Part shown: positions 16,158 through 24,947 of the stretch, piece by piece
Layout of the letters: each line of letters starts with the position of its first letter
Numbering within the stretch: position 1 is the first letter of the stretch
Assembly (NCBI GenBank): GCA_031378805.1
Contig: JANNEO010000103.1
Span: 1 to 64,000 of the forward strand
Direction: 5' to 3'
Origin: JADCCX01 sp031378805
Lineage (GTDB): Bacteria > Pseudomonadota > Alphaproteobacteria > Rhizobiales > Beijerinckiaceae
DNA length: 64,000 nt
Position numbers and translations under genes: made by a program
The notes under the pieces: generated by a model
Databases searched by the model: none
Seen by the model: the letters and a program-made list of their open reading frames with translations, nothing else
Told to the model about the DNA's origin: nothing

Positions 16158-17596
16158 GCGGAACGCTGGTTGCCCTGCTTGGCTTTGCCTTCATGCTGGT
16201 TCTGATTGCGCTGCGTGCGCCTATCGGCTTCGCCATGCTTCTGGTGGGCGCAGCGGGCTACATGCACCTGTCCAGCAGCATGGCGTTCTTCTCTTACATG
16301 AAGACCAATTCCTACCACCAGTTTGCAAATTACACGCTGTCGGTCATCCCACTGTTCATTCTGATGGGCGCCTTGGCGGAACGCGCGGGTATCGCGGGAG
16401 CCTTGTTCAAGGCGGCGGAGCGCGGTTTTGGCCGTTTTCGTGGCGGCCATGCCATGGCCGTCATCGGTGCCTGCACGGCGTTCGGCGCGATCTGCGGCTC
16501 ATCGGTCGCCACCACGGCGACCTTCGGGCGGGCCGCGCTGCCGGAGCTGCTGAAGGCCCGCTATGATGGCGGCCTTGCCACCGGCACCATCGCGGTGGGC
16601 GGCACGCTGGGCATCCTCATCCCGCCCTCGGTCATCCTGGTGGTCTATGCCATCACGACGGAGCAGAACATCGCCAAGCTGTTCCAGGCTGCGCTGATCC
16701 CTGGCCTGCTTGCGGCCCTGTTCTATTGCATCACCATCGCCATCGTGGTGCGTCGCAACCCGGAATTGGCACCCCAATCCGATGTCATCGTCGCCGAGAA
16801 GGTGAAGCAGCCGCTCTGGCCCAAGCTGGTGGCCGGCTGCGTGCTGGCGTTGCTGGCCACGCAGGTGATGCGCGGCAAGCTCGATTGGGATGATGCTGCG
16901 TTCCTGGCGCTGGCGACCGTCTTCGTTGGGATCATCGACATCACGGTGATGCCCGCCATTCTGGTGGCGGTCGTCGTCGTCGGCGGCATCTATGGCGGCG
17001 TCTTCACGCCCACCGAGGGCGCCGCGGTCGGGGCCATCGCCATGCTGGTGATCGGCGTGGCCGGGCGCACGCTGGGGTGGAAGGATATCGTAGAAGCCAT
17101 CAAGCAGACCGCTGAAACCTCCGGCATGATCTTCATCATCCTGCTGGGCGCGGAAGTCTTCGGTGCTTTCCTGGCTCTGTCGAAGCTGCCGTCAACGGCA
17201 GCCGAACTCATCGGCAATTCCGGCATGTCGCCCTATCTCGTGCTGATCTCCATGCTCGCCTTCTATATCCTGCTTGGCGCGGTGATGGACGAGTTGGCGA
17301 TGATCCTGCTGACCCTGCCGGTGTTCTTCCCCGTGGTGCAGGCGCTGGATTTCGGTATGCCCGCCGACGATGTGGCAATCTGGTTCGGCATCCTTGTGTT
17401 GATCGTGGTTGGCATCGGGCTGACGGCACCGCCGATCGGACTCAATGTTTTCGTCATTTCGGCGCTCGCCCGCACCATTCCGATCGCGTCAACCTATCGG
17501 GGCGTTCTGCCTTTCCTGGTAGCCGATGTCATCCGGCTGGCGTTGGTGGTGGCCATCCCGGGATTGGCGCTGTGGCTGGTGCGCTTGCTGGCTTAG
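16154..17596 (+). CDS. TRAP transporter large permease, DctM type
   Basis: This is the main sodium/solute symport subunit. At 480 residues it is slightly longer than the ~430 usual for DctM. It has multiple hydrophobic helices and the family signatures 'LALRAPIGFAMLLVGAAGY' (near the start, with 'RAPIGFA'), 'GAICGSSVATTATFG', 'GTLGILIPPSVILVVYA' and 'GIGLTAPPIGLNVFVIS'. The repeated loop-containing 'IPPS' and 'APPIGLN' hairpins correspond to the substrate/ion site region of the family. It is coupled to dctQ. It ends the rightward gentisate/TRAP unit; the next 224 bases before modA hold no gene or clear terminator that I can see. Confidence 0.93.
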   Translation: MSGTLVALLGFAFMLVLIALRAPIGFAMLLVGAAGYMHLSSSMAFFSYMKTNSYHQFANYTLSVIPLFILMGALAERAGIAGALFKAAERGFGRFRGGHAMAVIGACTAFGAICGSSVATTATFGRAALPELLKARYDGGLATGTIAVGGTLGILIPPSVILVVYAITTEQNIAKLFQAALIPGLLAALFYCITIAIVVRRNPELAPQSDVIVAEKVKQPLWPKLVAGCVLALLATQVMRGKLDWDDAAFLALATVFVGIIDITVMPAILVAVVVVGGIYGGVFTPTEGAAVGAIAMLVIGVAGRTLGWKDIVEAIKQTAETSGMIFIILLGAEVFGAFLALSKLPSTAAELIGNSGMSPYLVLISMLAFYILLGAVMDELAMILLTLPVFFPVVQALDFGMPADDVAIWFGILVLIVVGIGLTAPPIGLNVFVISALARTIPIASTYRGVLPFLVADVIRLALVVAIPGLALWLVRLLA

Positions 17597-17820
17597 GGCA
17601 GATGCCCAATCTTGACCGCGCCCCGCTTGATTCCCGCAGCATGGACCAGCAACCCTGCTTGCTCACCTGTTCACCACATGCGATTCATCATGGTCTCAAC
17701 ATCATCATCTGGGGATAACCCATTGCATATTCTTCGCGCCAAGCCTGCAGAGCCGAGATGCATGTAACGGGTGCGCTTCCATCAAGCCTGAAGGCACACC
17801 GGATTGCCTGGACGTGGACC

Positions 17821-18600
17821 ATGCGGTCGATAGGGCGTTGCCTGCTGACGCTGCTGCTGATCGGCCATTCGGCCACTTCGGCAATCGCCCAGTCGACCCC
17901 CTCGCCGCCCCTGCTGGTGTTTGCGGCATCGAGCCTCCAGACCGTGTTGACAGCGGCAGGTGACCAGTGGACGCGGGTAACCGGCCGACCCGTTACGTTT
18001 TCGTTTGGCGCGTCTTCGGCCCTGGCGCGGCAGATCGAGCAAGGTGCTCCTGCGGACATTTTCGCGTCAGCAGATGCCGCGTGGATGGAATGGTCGGAAA
18101 CACGCGGCTTGGTCCAGCAGGATACACGCCGCGTTCTAGCAGGCGGGCGTCTTGTGCTGATTGCGCGCCATGATGATGCGCTCTCCTTGACGATCGAACC
18201 GGGCTTCGCGTTGACGGAGGCGCTCGGTTCATCGCGCCTGGCCACGGCCAATCCGCGATCCGTTCCGCTTGGCCGATACACTGAGGCTGCACTGAAAAGT
18301 CTCGGCCTCTGGCAAGACATCGCGCCCCGGATTGCGGCGGCGGAAAATGCCCGCCAGGCGCTTGTTCTGGTCGCTCGTGGAGAAGCGCGCCTCGGCATTG
18401 TCTATGCCTCGGATGCCCAACAGGAAAAGCAGGTCCGCGTCGTCGATACATTTGCGGCTGACCTGCATCCCCCGATCGTCTATCCCTTTGCGGTGACGGC
18501 GCGTTCAAAGCATCCCGATGCCGTGGTGTTTCTGGACTATCTGGGGACTCCTGAGGCACAGCGCCTCTTTGCGGCACAAGGTTTCGGGCAACCGCGCTGA
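17821..18600 (+). CDS. modA: Molybdate ABC transporter, periplasmic binding protein
   Basis: The 259-residue type II periplasmic binding protein has an N-terminal signal peptide ('CLLTLLLIGHSATSAIAQ'), then the ModA pattern 'LLVFAASSLQTVLTAAGDQW', 'TFSFGASSALARQIEQGAPA' and 'DIFASADAAWMEWSE'. The serines in 'AASS' and 'GASS' are those that bind the tetrahedral oxyanion in known ModA structures. ATG 17821 is chosen because it directly precedes a normal signal sequence; an in-frame ATG at 17758 would add 21 non-signal residues. It is the first gene of modABC. No ModE-type box was recognised upstream. Confidence 0.93.
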   Translation: MRSIGRCLLTLLLIGHSATSAIAQSTPSPPLLVFAASSLQTVLTAAGDQWTRVTGRPVTFSFGASSALARQIEQGAPADIFASADAAWMEWSETRGLVQQDTRRVLAGGRLVLIARHDDALSLTIEPGFALTEALGSSRLATANPRSVPLGRYTEAALKSLGLWQDIAPRIAAAENARQALVLVARGEARLGIVYASDAQQEKQVRVVDTFAADLHPPIVYPFAVTARSKHPDAVVFLDYLGTPEAQRLFAAQGFGQPR

Positions 18601-18625
18601 AAGCGTACGCTCGCAGGGGACAACG

Positions 18626-19330
18626 GTGGCACTCACGGCAATCACGGCGGAGGAATGGACAGCCATCGCGCTGAGCCTGAAAGTGGCCAGCGTGGCAACG
18701 CTTGCCAGCCTGCCGTTCGGCATCGTGACCGCGCTCGTTCTGGCGCGGAAGAATTTCCGCGGCAAGATGCTGCTGGATGGTCTCGTCCATCTGCCGCTGG
18801 TGCTGCCGCCCGTGGTGACGGGCTATGCCCTGCTACTGCTGTTTGGGCGCAAGGGCCCCATCGGATCGTTCCTTGAGCAGACCTTCGGCATGGTCCTGTC
18901 TTTCCGCTGGACCGGCGCGGCACTCGCCTGTGCCATCATGGGCTTCCCGTTGATGGTGCGTGCGATACGCCTGACGATGGAGGCCATCGACCAGAAGCTG
19001 GAACATGCGGCTGGCACGCTTGGCGCGTCGCCGTTCCAGGTGTTCATGACCGTGACGCTGCCTCTGGCGATGCCAGGCATCATTGCAGGTGCGTTGCTGT
19101 GCTTTGCCAAGGCACTGGGCGAATTTGGCGCGACGATCACCTTCGTCGCCAACATTCCGGGCGAAACGCAGACTATCCCTTCGGCGATCTACACCTACAC
19201 GCAAACACCAGACGGTGATTCTGGCGCGATCCGCCTGTCGATTGTCTCCGTCATCATTGCGCTGGGAGCGCTGATTATCTCGGAAATCCTGGCCCGCCGT
19301 ACCGTGCGCCATGGAGCGCGTGGCGCATGA
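18626..19330 (+). CDS. modB: Molybdate ABC transporter permease
   Basis: This is a 234-residue inner-membrane permease of the binding-protein-dependent type with about five helices. It contains the ABC-interaction (EAA) loop 'EHAAGTLGASPFQVFMTVTL' followed by 'PLAMPGIIAGALLCFAKALG' and 'EFGATITFVANIPGETQTI', a ModB signature. The start is GTG at 18626, preceded by AGGGGA; an upstream ATG in the same frame lies within modA and gives an unrelated extension. The stop overlaps modC by four bases (ATGA). It forms the translocation path for molybdate delivered by ModA. Confidence 0.93.
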   Translation: MALTAITAEEWTAIALSLKVASVATLASLPFGIVTALVLARKNFRGKMLLDGLVHLPLVLPPVVTGYALLLLFGRKGPIGSFLEQTFGMVLSFRWTGAALACAIMGFPLMVRAIRLTMEAIDQKLEHAAGTLGASPFQVFMTVTLPLAMPGIIAGALLCFAKALGEFGATITFVANIPGETQTIPSAIYTYTQTPDGDSGAIRLSIVSVIIALGALIISEILARRTVRHGARGA

Positions 19331-20424
19331 TCCGCTTCGACTGCCGCTTGAAACGGTCCGACTTCCTGTTTGATGCGGCCTTTGATGCGGGCAACGGCGT
19401 CACGGCGCTGTTTGGTCCGTCAGGCTCAGGCAAGACCACCGCCATCAGGCTCCTGGCCGGGCTGGAATCGCCGGATCATGGGCGGATCCTCCTTGACGAC
19501 ATGGTGCTGGTCGATACCGACCGGGGTATCAACACACCGCCGCATCGCCGCAGAATGGGTTTGGTCTTCCAGGATGCATTGCTCCTGCCTCATTTGAGCG
19601 TGCAATCCAACCTGACCTACGGTCAACGCTTCACGCCGCGACGCGAAAGGAGGATCACACTGGATCCGGTCGTCGCCATGCTGGGCATCGGCCACCTGCT
19701 CTCCCGACGCCCGGAGACTCTCTCGGGTGGCGAGCGCCAGCGCGTGGCGATAGGCCGGGCGTTGCTGACCTCGCCGCATGTGCTGCTGATGGACGAGCCG
19801 CTGGCGTCGCTGGATCAGGAGCGCAAGCTGGAAATCCTGCCCTTCATTGAAAGGTTGCAAGGCGAATTCGCCATACCCACGGTCTATGTCAGCCACGCTG
19901 TCGAAGAAATCGTGCGTCTCGCAACAACGGTTGTGCGCTTGTGGGAGGGCAAGGTTGTCGCAATCGGCTCACCCGCCGAGGCGCTGGCACCGGAACCCAA
20001 CGCCAGCGCAACTGAGCGGTTCAACGCGGTGTCGGTGTTGACGGCAAAGGTGAAAAACCTTCTTGCGGAGTATGGCATGACCGTGCTGACGCATCCTGCT
20101 GGAGATATCGTTGCTCCTGGACGCTTCGACAGTCCGCAGGGCGACGTGCAGGTCACGATCCGCGCGACAAACGTGACGCTTGCCACGCACAAGCCCAAGG
20201 GCCTCAGCGTACGCACTGTCCTGACCGGTCAGATCACGGCGCTGGAAGCGGATGGCGGCGTTTTCGTGCTCGCCAGCATCGCACTGCCTGGCGGCGATAC
20301 CCTGCGGGCAACCGTCACCCGTCTTGCGGTGGACGAACTTGCTCTGAAGCCTGGCGATACTGTGTGTGCGCTGATCAAGTCGGTGACCATCAGCGATCGC
20401 AACCGGGCGGCAAGCGTCAATTGA
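19327..20424 (+). CDS. modC: Molybdate ABC transporter ATP-binding protein
   Basis: The 365-residue ATPase has Walker A 'FGPSGSGKTTAIRLLAG', the Q-loop in 'GLVFQDALLLPHLSV', signature 'LSGGERQRVAIGRALL', Walker B 'HVLLMDEPLASLD' and the H-loop in 'VYVSHAVEEI'. The C-terminal ~70 residues ('LSVRTVLTGQITALEADGG' onward) form a TOBE/Mop domain that binds molybdate and can inhibit transport in trans. It is coupled to modB. No modE regulator is present nearby, so control may be elsewhere or through the Mop domain. Confidence 0.93.
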   Translation: MIRFDCRLKRSDFLFDAAFDAGNGVTALFGPSGSGKTTAIRLLAGLESPDHGRILLDDMVLVDTDRGINTPPHRRRMGLVFQDALLLPHLSVQSNLTYGQRFTPRRERRITLDPVVAMLGIGHLLSRRPETLSGGERQRVAIGRALLTSPHVLLMDEPLASLDQERKLEILPFIERLQGEFAIPTVYVSHAVEEIVRLATTVVRLWEGKVVAIGSPAEALAPEPNASATERFNAVSVLTAKVKNLLAEYGMTVLTHPAGDIVAPGRFDSPQGDVQVTIRATNVTLATHKPKGLSVRTVLTGQITALEADGGVFVLASIALPGGDTLRATVTRLAVDELALKPGDTVCALIKSVTISDRNRAASVN

Positions 20425-20454
20425 GTCAATGCCGTCAGCTGAAAACGAACACCC

Positions 20455-21639
20455 TCAAGCCTCCAGCGCTTTCATCACACCCCGCAATTCCGCCAGTCCC
20501 TTCAGGCGGCCGATGGCGGTGTAACCCGGCGTGATCTTGCGATCTCCCAGATCGTCCAACATGCGGTGACCGTGATCGGGGCGCATGACGATGCCTTGGC
20601 CAGGCTTGCGACGCGCATCCTCTGCCATCAAGGCCCGCAGCACCGCCACCATGTCGACATCGCCATCGAGATGATCGGACTCATGGAAGCTGAGTCCATC
20701 GGCCTCCCGTCTGGTGGCGCGCAGATGGGTGAAGGCGATGCGCGGACCAAACTGCGCCGCCATCGTCGGCAGGTCGTTATCAGCCCGCACACCAAGGCTG
20801 CCCGTGCAGAAGCACATGCCATTGGCAACGCTTGGCACCGCATCGAAAAGGGCCTGATAATCAACCGCGGTTGACGCGACGCGTGGCAGGCCGAACAGCG
20901 AGCGCGGCGGATCATCGGGATGCAAGGTCAACGTCACGCCAAGCGCTTCGGCGACCGGTGTCACGCGCGACAGGAATTCCACAAGGTGCTGTCGCAAGCG
21001 GGCATGATCGATACCCTTGTATTGCGCCAGCTTGTCGCGGAACATCGGCAGTGTCAGCGGCTCGGTTGTCGATCCTGGCAAAGCACTGGCAATCACCATG
21101 ACGAGATAGACGATGTCGGCCTGGCTCATGCCGTCATAGGCGATGCGGGCCTTGCGGCGCGTTTCGGCATCGAAGTCATCCTCCGCGCCGGGGCGTTGCA
21201 AGATGAACAATTCAAAGGCTGCAAAGCGCACATTGTCGAAGCGGAGCGCCGTCGCGCCCGTCGGCATGGGCGCATCAAGGTCGGTCCGCGCCCAGTCCAC
21301 CACGGGCATGAAATTGTAACAGATGATGCGGATGTCGTTCCTGGCAACAGCTTCAAGACTGGCGATCCAGGCATCGATGGACGCCGTGGCCTTGCCGCCA
21401 TGGCGCTTCACATCGTCAGGGACGGGGATGCTTTCGACCACGGTCCAGCGCAACGGCACACACCCTGGCCGCGTCTCCTCGATCAGCGCCTTGCGTTCCG
21501 CGACCTTGCGCTCGGTCCACGCCTCGCCAATCGGCACATCATGCAGCGCGGTCACGATCTCCGAGGCTCCGGCTTGCCGCACATGGTCAAGCGGCACGGG
21601 ATCATCGGGTCCAAACCAGCGCCAGGATTGCCGCAACAT
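20455..21639 (-). CDS. uxuA: D-mannonate dehydratase
   Basis: This enzyme dehydrates D-mannonate to 2-keto-3-deoxygluconate, the third step of glucuronate breakdown. The 394-residue xylose-isomerase-like barrel begins MLRQSWRWFGPDDPVPLDHV, as in E. coli UxuA. Metal-site segments include 'LTLHPDDPPRSLFGLPR', 'GMCFCTGSLGVRADND' and 'GIVMRPDHGHRMLDDLG', which supply conserved His, Cys and Asp ligands. ATG 21639 has GAGGG at proper spacing; a GTG six bases upstream is also in frame. It is transcribed away from uxaC-uxuB across a 370-base regulatory gap and converges with modC. Confidence 0.95.
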   Translation of the reverse strand: MLRQSWRWFGPDDPVPLDHVRQAGASEIVTALHDVPIGEAWTERKVAERKALIEETRPGCVPLRWTVVESIPVPDDVKRHGGKATASIDAWIASLEAVARNDIRIICYNFMPVVDWARTDLDAPMPTGATALRFDNVRFAAFELFILQRPGAEDDFDAETRRKARIAYDGMSQADIVYLVMVIASALPGSTTEPLTLPMFRDKLAQYKGIDHARLRQHLVEFLSRVTPVAEALGVTLTLHPDDPPRSLFGLPRVASTAVDYQALFDAVPSVANGMCFCTGSLGVRADNDLPTMAAQFGPRIAFTHLRATRREADGLSFHESDHLDGDVDMVAVLRALMAEDARRKPGQGIVMRPDHGHRMLDDLGDRKITPGYTAIGRLKGLAELRGVMKALEA

Positions 21640-21799
21640 GGTCACCCTCGTGCAATGTCAACTGCCTGTAGTTCTGGCATGAGATCGCGTGGCGAGGCAA
21701 TGTGATCCTGGCGCGCGATGCTCCCAACTTCTGTATCCAGATGAGGCAATCCCGGGTTTCAATCTTGTAACATTTCGCGTTCAAAGCCTGTCTCGAACA

Positions 21800-21811
21800 T
21801 TGGTTTACCAC
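21800..21811. promoter_or_regulatory. Candidate hexuronate (GntR/UxuR-like) operator
   Basis: TTGGTTTACCAC is a near-perfect TGGT-N2-ACCA palindrome, the pattern known for FadR-subfamily GntR regulators and close to the UxuR/ExuR consensus half-site ATTGGT. A weaker second copy (TTGGTGTATCGG) lies at 21960-21971, just upstream of uxaC. Both are in the divergent uxuA/uxaC region. The remainder of this 370-base gap holds the inverted repeat listed separately and no gene. Confidence 0.4.
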
Positions 21812-21821
21812 AGTCGCAAGG

Positions 21822-21905
21822 CCCTCACCCTGAGCCTGTCGAAGGGTCGAGGACCGTCCCGCGCTGAAAAATCCACGATCCTTCGACGAGCTCAGGATGA
21901 GGATT
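21822..21905. repeat. Inverted pair of a third intergenic repeat family
   Basis: CCCTCACCCTGAGCCTGTCG (continuing AAGGG, to 21846) is matched by the reverse complement of 21876-21905, which contains CCTTCGACGAGCTCAGGATG and then AGG. The CCTGAGCCTGTCGAAGG core is a very common dispersed bacterial repeat. About 30 bases separate the arms. It sits inside the uxuA/uxaC regulatory region. Confidence 0.7.
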
Positions 21906-22009
21906 TTCAGGAGGTGTAGAGTTTCCAAGCGGACTCTTAAAAATTCACGACCCGCAAAATTGGTGTATCGGGAGTGCATATCCTTCTCTCTGGTTCGGAT
22001 GCGCTCTCC

Positions 22010-23416
22010 ATGGCCCTGCATCAAGACAGGCTTTTCCCGGCTGATGAGCGCACACGCTCCATCGCAAGAGAGTTGTATGCGGGCGTAAGGTCCGCGCCCA
22101 TCATCAGCCCGCATGGCCATACGGACCCTGTTTGGTACGCTCAAAACGAGGCGTTTCCCGATCCCGCCTCCCTCTTTGTGAAGCCGGATCACTATGTCTT
22201 CCGTATGCTCTACTCGCAGGGCGTGCCGCTGGAGAAGCTGGGCGTGCCCCGTGTCGATGGCGGACCAGTCGAGCAAGACCCGCGTGCGATCTGGCGTCTC
22301 TTCGCCGCACATTGGCACCTTTTCAGGGGAACACCGACCCGTCTGTGGTTCGAGCAATCGCTGGAGGATATCTTCGGCATCACCGAGCGGCTCACCTCGG
22401 CAAATGCCGATGCAATCTATGATACAATCGCCGACACGCTGGCCTCGCCGGCCTGCCGTCCCAGAGCGCTCTACGAGCGCTTCGGCATCAAGGCGATTTC
22501 AACGACCGACAGCTCTCTTGACGATCTTTCCCACCACGCCGCGATCAAGGCGTCCGGCTGGAAGGGCCGCGTCCTGCCCTGCTATCGCCCTGACCAGGTG
22601 GTTGATCCGGATTTCGTCGGCTTCCGCGCCAATGTCGCGCAACTCGGGACCATCACGGGCGAAGACACGGCCGTGTGGCGAGGATACCTGGCGGCACACC
22701 GCAAGCGGCGACAGTTCTTCATCCGCCACGGCGCAACCGCCACCGATCACGGTCATCCGACAGCGCGCACGCTCGATCTCGCGGAAGCGGATGCCGCCAG
22801 ACTTTTCGCCGAGGTCATCGCAGGGCCAGTGACGACGGAAAAAGCCGATGCCTTTCGTGGCCAGATGATCACCGAAATGGCCCGAATGAGCCTTGATGAT
22901 GGCTTGGTGCTGCAACTCCACCCCGGCTCGTTCCGCAATCACAGTCCGAATCTCCTGCACCGCTTTGGGCGCGACAAGGGGGCCGATATCCCCATGGCGA
23001 CAGATTATGTGCGGGCACTCAAGCCATTGCTCGATGCGGTTGGTCACCGGCCTGACCTGACCATCATTCTCTTCACCCTGGATGAAACCGCCTACAGCCG
23101 CGAACTCGCACCGCTTGCTGGCGTCTATCCCGCGCTCAGGCTCGGTCCGGCCTGGTGGTTCTTCGATGCGCCAGAAGGAATGCGCCGTTTCCGTGAACTC
23201 ACGACAGAGACAGCGGGCTTCAGCAACACCGTCGGCTTCAACGACGACACCCGCGCCTATCTCTCGATTCCTGCCCGGCACGACATGGCACGGCGCTCCG
23301 ACTGCGCCTTCCTCGCACGCCTTGTGGCGGAGCATCGCCTCGATCTCGACGAGGCCCATGAGCTCGCCATCGATCTCGCCTGGCGTCTGGCGGAAAAAGC
23401 CTACAAGCTATCATGA
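22010..23416 (+). CDS. uxaC: Glucuronate (uronate) isomerase
   Basis: UxaC interconverts D-glucuronate with D-fructuronate and D-galacturonate with D-tagaturonate. The 468-residue product matches the E. coli length (470). Recognisable segments are 'SPHGHTDPVWYAQNEAFPDP' near the start (the metal-site 'HGH' region), 'FGIKAISTTDSSLDDL', 'LQLHPGSFRNHSPNL' and 'VGFNDDTRAYLSIPARHD' near the end. ATG 22010 gives the family-typical start 'MALHQDRLFPAD'; a GTG at 21974 is in frame and preceded directly by GGGA, so 12 extra residues are possible. The stop overlaps uxuB (ATGA), so the two form an operon opposite uxuA. Confidence 0.94.
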   Translation: MALHQDRLFPADERTRSIARELYAGVRSAPIISPHGHTDPVWYAQNEAFPDPASLFVKPDHYVFRMLYSQGVPLEKLGVPRVDGGPVEQDPRAIWRLFAAHWHLFRGTPTRLWFEQSLEDIFGITERLTSANADAIYDTIADTLASPACRPRALYERFGIKAISTTDSSLDDLSHHAAIKASGWKGRVLPCYRPDQVVDPDFVGFRANVAQLGTITGEDTAVWRGYLAAHRKRRQFFIRHGATATDHGHPTARTLDLAEADAARLFAEVIAGPVTTEKADAFRGQMITEMARMSLDDGLVLQLHPGSFRNHSPNLLHRFGRDKGADIPMATDYVRALKPLLDAVGHRPDLTIILFTLDETAYSRELAPLAGVYPALRLGPAWWFFDAPEGMRRFRELTTETAGFSNTVGFNDDTRAYLSIPARHDMARRSDCAFLARLVAEHRLDLDEAHELAIDLAWRLAEKAYKLS

Positions 23417-24885
23417 CCGAGGCCCGGCTATCCCTCTCGACACTTTCATCGCTCGCACCCGGCGTGGCGCAGCCAGCGTACGATCCCGCCAGAATCACGC
23501 CTGGTATCGTGCATCTGGGCCTCGGGGCCTTTCATCGCGCCCATCAGGCCGTCATGACAGAGGCCGTGCTGGCGACGGGAGACACGGACTGGGGCATCAT
23601 CGCGGCCAGTCTGCGCAATCCTGACACGCGCGATGCATTGGCACCCCAGGACGGCCTCTACAGCGTGGCGATCAAGCAATCCGGCAGCGAAAGCCTTGCG
23701 GTCATCGGAGCCATTCGTCAGGTCATCGTGGCACCCGAGAACCCCGAGCGCCTCATTGCCGCCATGGCGGACCCCGCCATCCGCATCGTGTCGCTGACGG
23801 TGACGGAAAAGGGCTACTGTCACGATCCCACCACGGGCGAGCTGAACGAGGCGCATCCCGATATCGTGCATGACCGCGACAATCTGGCGAAGCCACGGTC
23901 GGCACCCGGATTTATCGTGGCCGCCCTCGCCCGCCGTCGGGCCGCGGGACACCCGCCCTTCACTGTGCTGTGCTGCGACAACCTTCCGTCCAACGGCAAA
24001 ACCGTGAAACGTCTGCTGGTCCGCCTGGCGCAATGCGTCGATCCGGCGCTGGGCGATCATGTCAGAACCTCTGTTTCCTGCCCCTGCACGATGGTTGATC
24101 GCATCGTTCCCGCCACGACTGACGAGGATCGCAACCGCATCTCACGCATGTTGGGGATGTGCGATGCCTGGCCGGTGGTGACGGAATCTTTCAGCCAATG
24201 GGTGATCGAGGATGATTTCCCGCTGGGGCGGCCCCGCTGGGAACTGGCCGGGGCGCAATTTGCTCATGATGTGGAACCCTTTGAGCATATGAAACTGCGC
24301 CTGCTGAATGGCGCGCATTCCACCCTCGCCTATCTGGGATCTCTGGCCAGTCATGCCACCGTGGCCGAGGCCAGCCACGATCCGCTGATCATCGCAGTAC
24401 TCGATGGATTGTGGCATGAAGCCATCCCGACGCTGGCGCAACCCGAGGGGCAGGATCTCGCAGCCTATTGCGCGGCCCTCCTCGCCCGCTTCCAGAACAC
24501 GTCCATTGGCCACCTGACGGCACAGATCGCCATGGATGGCTCGCAGAAACTGCCGCAACGCCTCCTGGGCACGATCCGCGACAACCTCGCGGCGGATCGC
24601 CCGATCCGTCATCTCACCCTGGGGGTTGCAGCCTGGATGCGCTACATCACAGGCGTGGATGAAACGGGTGGACACTTCACCATCCGCGATCCGCTGGCAG
24701 AAAAGTTGCGGGAGATCACGCTGGCAGCGGGTTCGGACCCGGTGCAGCTTTGCAATGGCTTGCTCGCCATCGAAGCGATTTTCGGGCGCGACCTGCCTCA
24801 CAACCCGAGGTTTCGCACGGAGCTTCTGGCCCATCTTGCCATCCTGATGCGAGATGGCGTGAAACAGACGATCCGCAATCTTTGA
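23413..24885 (+). CDS. uxuB: Fructuronate reductase (mannitol dehydrogenase family)
   Basis: This long-chain polyol dehydrogenase of 490 residues should reduce D-fructuronate to D-mannonate with NADH. The Rossmann N-terminus has 'ITPGIVHLGLGAFHRAHQAV', and the catalytic signature of the family is intact: 'KLRLLNGAHSTLAYLG', supplying the K-x4-N-x2-H set. It also has 'TEKGYCHD', 'LPSNGKTVKRL' and 'SCPCTMVDRIVP', standard for UxuB and mannitol 2-dehydrogenases. Linkage to uxaC and uxuA makes fructuronate the likely substrate rather than fructose or tagaturonate. A bidirectional terminator follows. Confidence 0.92.
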   Translation: MTEARLSLSTLSSLAPGVAQPAYDPARITPGIVHLGLGAFHRAHQAVMTEAVLATGDTDWGIIAASLRNPDTRDALAPQDGLYSVAIKQSGSESLAVIGAIRQVIVAPENPERLIAAMADPAIRIVSLTVTEKGYCHDPTTGELNEAHPDIVHDRDNLAKPRSAPGFIVAALARRRAAGHPPFTVLCCDNLPSNGKTVKRLLVRLAQCVDPALGDHVRTSVSCPCTMVDRIVPATTDEDRNRISRMLGMCDAWPVVTESFSQWVIEDDFPLGRPRWELAGAQFAHDVEPFEHMKLRLLNGAHSTLAYLGSLASHATVAEASHDPLIIAVLDGLWHEAIPTLAQPEGQDLAAYCAALLARFQNTSIGHLTAQIAMDGSQKLPQRLLGTIRDNLAADRPIRHLTLGVAAWMRYITGVDETGGHFTIRDPLAEKLREITLAAGSDPVQLCNGLLAIEAIFGRDLPHNPRFRTELLAHLAILMRDGVKQTIRNL

Positions 24886-24901
24886 TTGCCCTGAATCAAA
24901 A

Positions 24902-24925
24902 AACCCGGCGCTAAGCCGGGCTTTT
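24902..24925. terminator. Bidirectional rho-independent terminator
   Basis: CCCGGC / GCCGGG stem with a 5-base loop, flanked by an A tract on the left and T residues on the right. It lies between the converging uxuB and ppiB genes and could serve both. Confidence 0.8.
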
Positions 24926-24947
24926 ATCAGTCCGAGGGCAAAACGCC

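Noticed and set aside
17597..17820. ModE box or molybdenum-cofactor riboswitch upstream of modA
   Set aside because: No palindrome of the ATCGYTATAT type and no recognisable riboswitch core in the 224-base gap.
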